Assembly: GCF_003326795.1 (NCBI RefSeq)
Contig: NZ_JPWI01000008.1
Span: forward strand, 62,001 to 126,000
Length of the DNA: 64,000 nt
Source of the DNA: Thalassospira profundimaris
GTDB taxonomy: Bacteria > Pseudomonadota > Alphaproteobacteria > Rhodospirillales > Thalassospiraceae
Direction of reading: 5' to 3'
The notes beneath the pieces are model-generated. The model was not told where the DNA came from, did not search any database, and saw nothing but the letters and a program-made list of their open reading frames with translations. Of the stretch, positions 61,677 to 64,000 are shown in pieces. Every line of letters starts with the position of its first letter. Position 1 is the first letter of the stretch. Made by a program: the position numbers and the translations under genes.

Positions 61677-62525
61677 TTAGGCCCGCTTGGCGCTAAGCAC
61701 ATGAAAACAAATCGGAACCTGAAAATGACCGTTTTCGATATAGGGTGAAAGTGTTTCAAACATCGCCGCATCAATCGCCCCGCGATCCATATCCGATGCG
61801 GTGCGCAACACATTGCCAAACAGCATATCCATCTGCGGCTTCCAGAAGGCCACCTTTTCGGGGATGCGCCCGGCCGGGCTATGGGTGGTGGCAGCAATAT
61901 CGGTAAAGCCCGCATCCTCAAGACGCATCATCGATTTATCCGGATGGCCAAAGGCAAAGGGATCAAGCCCGGCGCTTTCAAACCCGACGCCAAGGATGTT
62001 GCCCAGAACCGCATCCATGGCGGCAAAAAGCGGGTTATCAACCATCGGTGCCCAGACCATATAAACCGCCCGCCCGCCAGAGCGCAAAACCCGGTGGGCC
62101 TCGCACAATGCCTGATCCGGATCCGTGCAAAACATCACGCCAAACCGGCACGACACCACATCAAAGCTTTGGTCGGAAAATGGAAGCTTTTCCATATCCG
62201 CCGGGATCACCGAAATATTGGTAATGCTTTCCTCGACCGCGCGGGCCGACAGGCCATCACACATTTCCGGCACGATATCGGATGCGGTGACATGACCGCC
62301 CGCGTCGCCCAATGCACGGGCAAAGGAAAAGGCCGGCTCGCCAACCCCGGATGCCAGATCAAGCACATCAAGCGGCGCAGCAGCGCGCAATCGCGCCAGA
62401 CCTTCCAGATCAGCCGCCTCAATCATGTGACGGTTGATCTTCTCGGCTGCCGGGGCCAGCCGGTCTGCCCAGTTGATCCAGTCTGAGGAGAGGTGGTGCC
62501 AGGTGGTTTGTGTCTGTGCGGTCAT
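61677..62525 (-). CDS. Class I SAM-dependent methyltransferase
   Basis: A 282-aa protein. SAM-binding motif I appears as LDLASGVGEPAF (about 55-66), then VTASDIVPEM and the FDVVSCRFGVMFCTDPDQAL segment. The fold is that of the UbiE/COQ5-like methyltransferase group. The substrate is unknown. It is divergent from the truncated membrane-protein gene. Confidence 0.85.
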   Translation of the reverse strand: MTAQTQTTWHHLSSDWINWADRLAPAAEKINRHMIEAADLEGLARLRAAAPLDVLDLASGVGEPAFSFARALGDAGGHVTASDIVPEMCDGLSARAVEESITNISVIPADMEKLPFSDQSFDVVSCRFGVMFCTDPDQALCEAHRVLRSGGRAVYMVWAPMVDNPLFAAMDAVLGNILGVGFESAGLDPFAFGHPDKSMMRLEDAGFTDIAATTHSPAGRIPEKVAFWKPQMDMLFGNVLRTASDMDRGAIDAAMFETLSPYIENGHFQVPICFHVLSAKRA

Positions 62526-62663
62526 GGTGTCTCGTTTCTTTGATCTGCTGGCTTTGACAATAGGAGAAATGTCATTTGAAACAAAGGCAGAGTTGATCCT
62601 TTGTTGCCCTCACATGCGCAGAACTTGTCCGTCGATATAAAGTGTCGATGGAGAACATGATGC

Positions 62664-64000
62664 ATGGTCGAAGCACCTGAACAACGCATTACCTTACGGA
62701 AAGCTGCCGGATCAGGCATTCTGGTTGCCCTGACCTGTGTTCTCTATGTCGGGTTCGTGGCGATCCTGTTCGCCGGATTTACCGCCGATATCCAGCGCGA
62801 TTTTCTGGGGCGGGAGCTTGGGGCGTCAACGCCCGGCAAGCTCGAGCGGATTGTTCTTCAAAGTTATCTTGAGGCCGAGTTGCGCCAGGATTTGCGGCGC
62901 TCAAAGCGTGATTTGCGCATGCTTGAGGCCGGTTCGGCCGAGGATATGCGGGTCGGGCTTCTGGCGCGCAAGGAGGCGATTGCGGGCTGGTGGGCGGCCT
63001 ATGACAAATATGCCGGTTTGCGCGATATCGTGATGCGTAACCGCGCGGCCTTTGATCCGGGATTTGTCGCGGGTTTAAGTGATGCGGTCAACCGGGCCTT
63101 TGCACTTGTCACGGATCTGGAGGCCTCGGGCCTTGTCAGCGAGGCGGGCGGCGATCCGTGGGAAAATACGGTTCCGCTGGGATTGCTTGATGTGCCGGTC
63201 GGCGAGGCAGGCGATGATGCGGAACGCCGGGCGGCTGGTGTTCAGGTCATGGTCGAGTTGCGCAGGGTTCTGGAAGGCCTGCAATTTGGTGCTGATGCCG
63301 ACCCGGCCTTTGAGGAACAGATCGCGCGTGAGGTCGAAGCTGTGCGTGCGGCGGCCAAGGCGTTTGATGCCAAAAGCGTGCGGGCGCAGATCGAATGGGC
63401 CAATATCCGGTCCGGGCAGGACCATGAGGACCGGTTGCGATCCAACCTGACAGCCGAAATTGCCGAGACCAGTCGCGAGATCGAACGCCTTGAGCGCGAA
63501 GGCGGGCCGGAATATAGGGCGCTGGTCGCACTTTTTGCCCATCCGGTCGGCAATGCGCTTTTTTACCTTATTCAGTTGCCGACCATCATGTTGACCCTTT
63601 TGGTCACAATCGCCGCAGGTGGGCTTGGCGCAGTGGTGGCCTTTACCCGCGATAATTTCGCAGCACGTACACAGCCGATTGCCAAGGCCAGCCGCGAGGG
63701 CCATGCGAATGAGGATGCGGATCTGGATGTTATTGCACCGGCAGCGATCAGGGACGGGCGGCAGGCACCGGCAAATGGCTGGGCGGCGGTGGCAAGGTTG
63801 CTGGTTTTGACCGGCGAGGGGATAGCGGCTGCCATGGCGATATTCCTGTTTACCGAGGCCGGGATGCTGATGTTAACCCAAGGCGGGCCCGATGGCACGG
63901 GGCAGGTCGATATCAGCCCTTATCTTGTGACCTTCATGGCCTTTGTTTCGGGCTTTATGGCCGAGGATGCCTTTGCCCGTATCCAGTTTGCCGGAAAGAA
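62664..64000 (+). CDS. Membrane protein with coiled-coil middle, 3' end cut by window
   Basis: The frame is open from ATG 62664 (GGAGAA eight bases before) to the window edge, 445 codons so far. An N-terminal span (SGILVALTCVLYVGFVAILF) is followed by a helical, charge-rich region with coiled-coil character (about 60-290: LRQDLRRSKRDLRML, IAETSREIERLEREGG). Then come three further hydrophobic segments (FYLIQLPTIMLTLLVTIAAGG, LLVLTGEGIAAAMAIFLF, YLVTFMAFVSGFMAEDAF). I do not recognise the family. Confidence 0.65.
   Translation, partial: MVEAPEQRITLRKAAGSGILVALTCVLYVGFVAILFAGFTADIQRDFLGRELGASTPGKLERIVLQSYLEAELRQDLRRSKRDLRMLEAGSAEDMRVGLLARKEAIAGWWAAYDKYAGLRDIVMRNRAAFDPGFVAGLSDAVNRAFALVTDLEASGLVSEAGGDPWENTVPLGLLDVPVGEAGDDAERRAAGVQVMVELRRVLEGLQFGADADPAFEEQIAREVEAVRAAAKAFDAKSVRAQIEWANIRSGQDHEDRLRSNLTAEIAETSREIERLEREGGPEYRALVALFAHPVGNALFYLIQLPTIMLTLLVTIAAGGLGAVVAFTRDNFAARTQPIAKASREGHANEDADLDVIAPAAIRDGRQAPANGWAAVARLLVLTGEGIAAAMAIFLFTEAGMLMLTQGGPDGTGQVDISPYLVTFMAFVSGFMAEDAFARIQFAGK

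Noticed and set aside
1-64000. Search for tRNA, rRNA, insertion sequences, integrases and phage genes
   Set aside because: I found no cloverleaf-like gene, no transposase or integrase motif and no terminal inverted repeats around a gene. This was a reading by eye, so a short tRNA could still be missed.

Overview
The window is typical chromosomal DNA of a free-living Gram-negative alphaproteobacterium, most likely a marine Rhodospirillales member such as Thalassospira. This placement is inferred from gene content, moderate GC and the style of the encoded proteins; no rRNA is present to confirm it. I see no tRNA, rRNA, CRISPR array, insertion sequence or prophage. Genes are densely packed on both strands. 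The left end cuts an aldehyde dehydrogenase gene and the right end cuts a membrane-protein gene.

Layout: (1) 1-5706: a polyamine/opine-type ABC importer operon with a metallo-beta-lactamase-fold hydrolase and an aldehyde dehydrogenase, divergent from a TetR regulator over a promoter with paired operators. (2) 5878-13732: singletons and pairs (YdeI-like protein, AraC regulator, MoxR/CoxE-like pair, GlpQ, WrbA, pirin, an orphan solute-binding protein). (3) 13808-17160: an ECF sigma factor, its membrane anti-sigma factor and a lipoprotein, divergent from an Asn/Gly-repeat exported protein. (4) 17378-24891: icd, a 57-aa membrane protein, a MarR-controlled pair (unknown secreted protein plus glutamine amidotransferase), and a TetR-controlled EmrAB-type efflux pair. 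(5) 25297-30910: arylsulfatase, a formylglycine-generating enzyme with an apparent signal peptide, an outer-membrane barrel, and a proline-repeat autotransporter-like protein. (6) 31140-42860: DMT transporter, PLP-dependent deaminase/desulfhydrase, a LysR-linked SDR/tautomerase/nitronate monooxygenase cluster, a second (sugar-type) ABC importer led by a DeoR regulator, and a LOG-family protein. (7) 43220-47308: membrane protein, a 27-aa micro-ORF coupled to a LysM protein, and psd-pssA for phosphatidylethanolamine synthesis. (8) 47387-50277: three neighbouring orphan solute-binding proteins. (9) 50379-57936: PadR-RND efflux operon, a membrane-anchored AraC regulator and an isoprenylcysteine-methyltransferase-like protein. 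(10) 57992-64000: two small paralogues, queE-queD-queC behind a candidate preQ1-type riboswitch, a methyltransferase and a truncated membrane protein.

Many units are divergent pairs in which a repressor controls itself and a transport or efflux neighbour, and paired operators are visible at five of them. The strongest leads beyond ordinary annotation are the preQ1-like leader before queC, a highly structured RNA candidate between convergent genes at about 30937-31072, an ECF module in which the anti-sigma factor and the lipoprotein share a two-cysteine C-terminal motif, and the formylglycine-generating enzyme with a predicted export signal beside its sulfatase.
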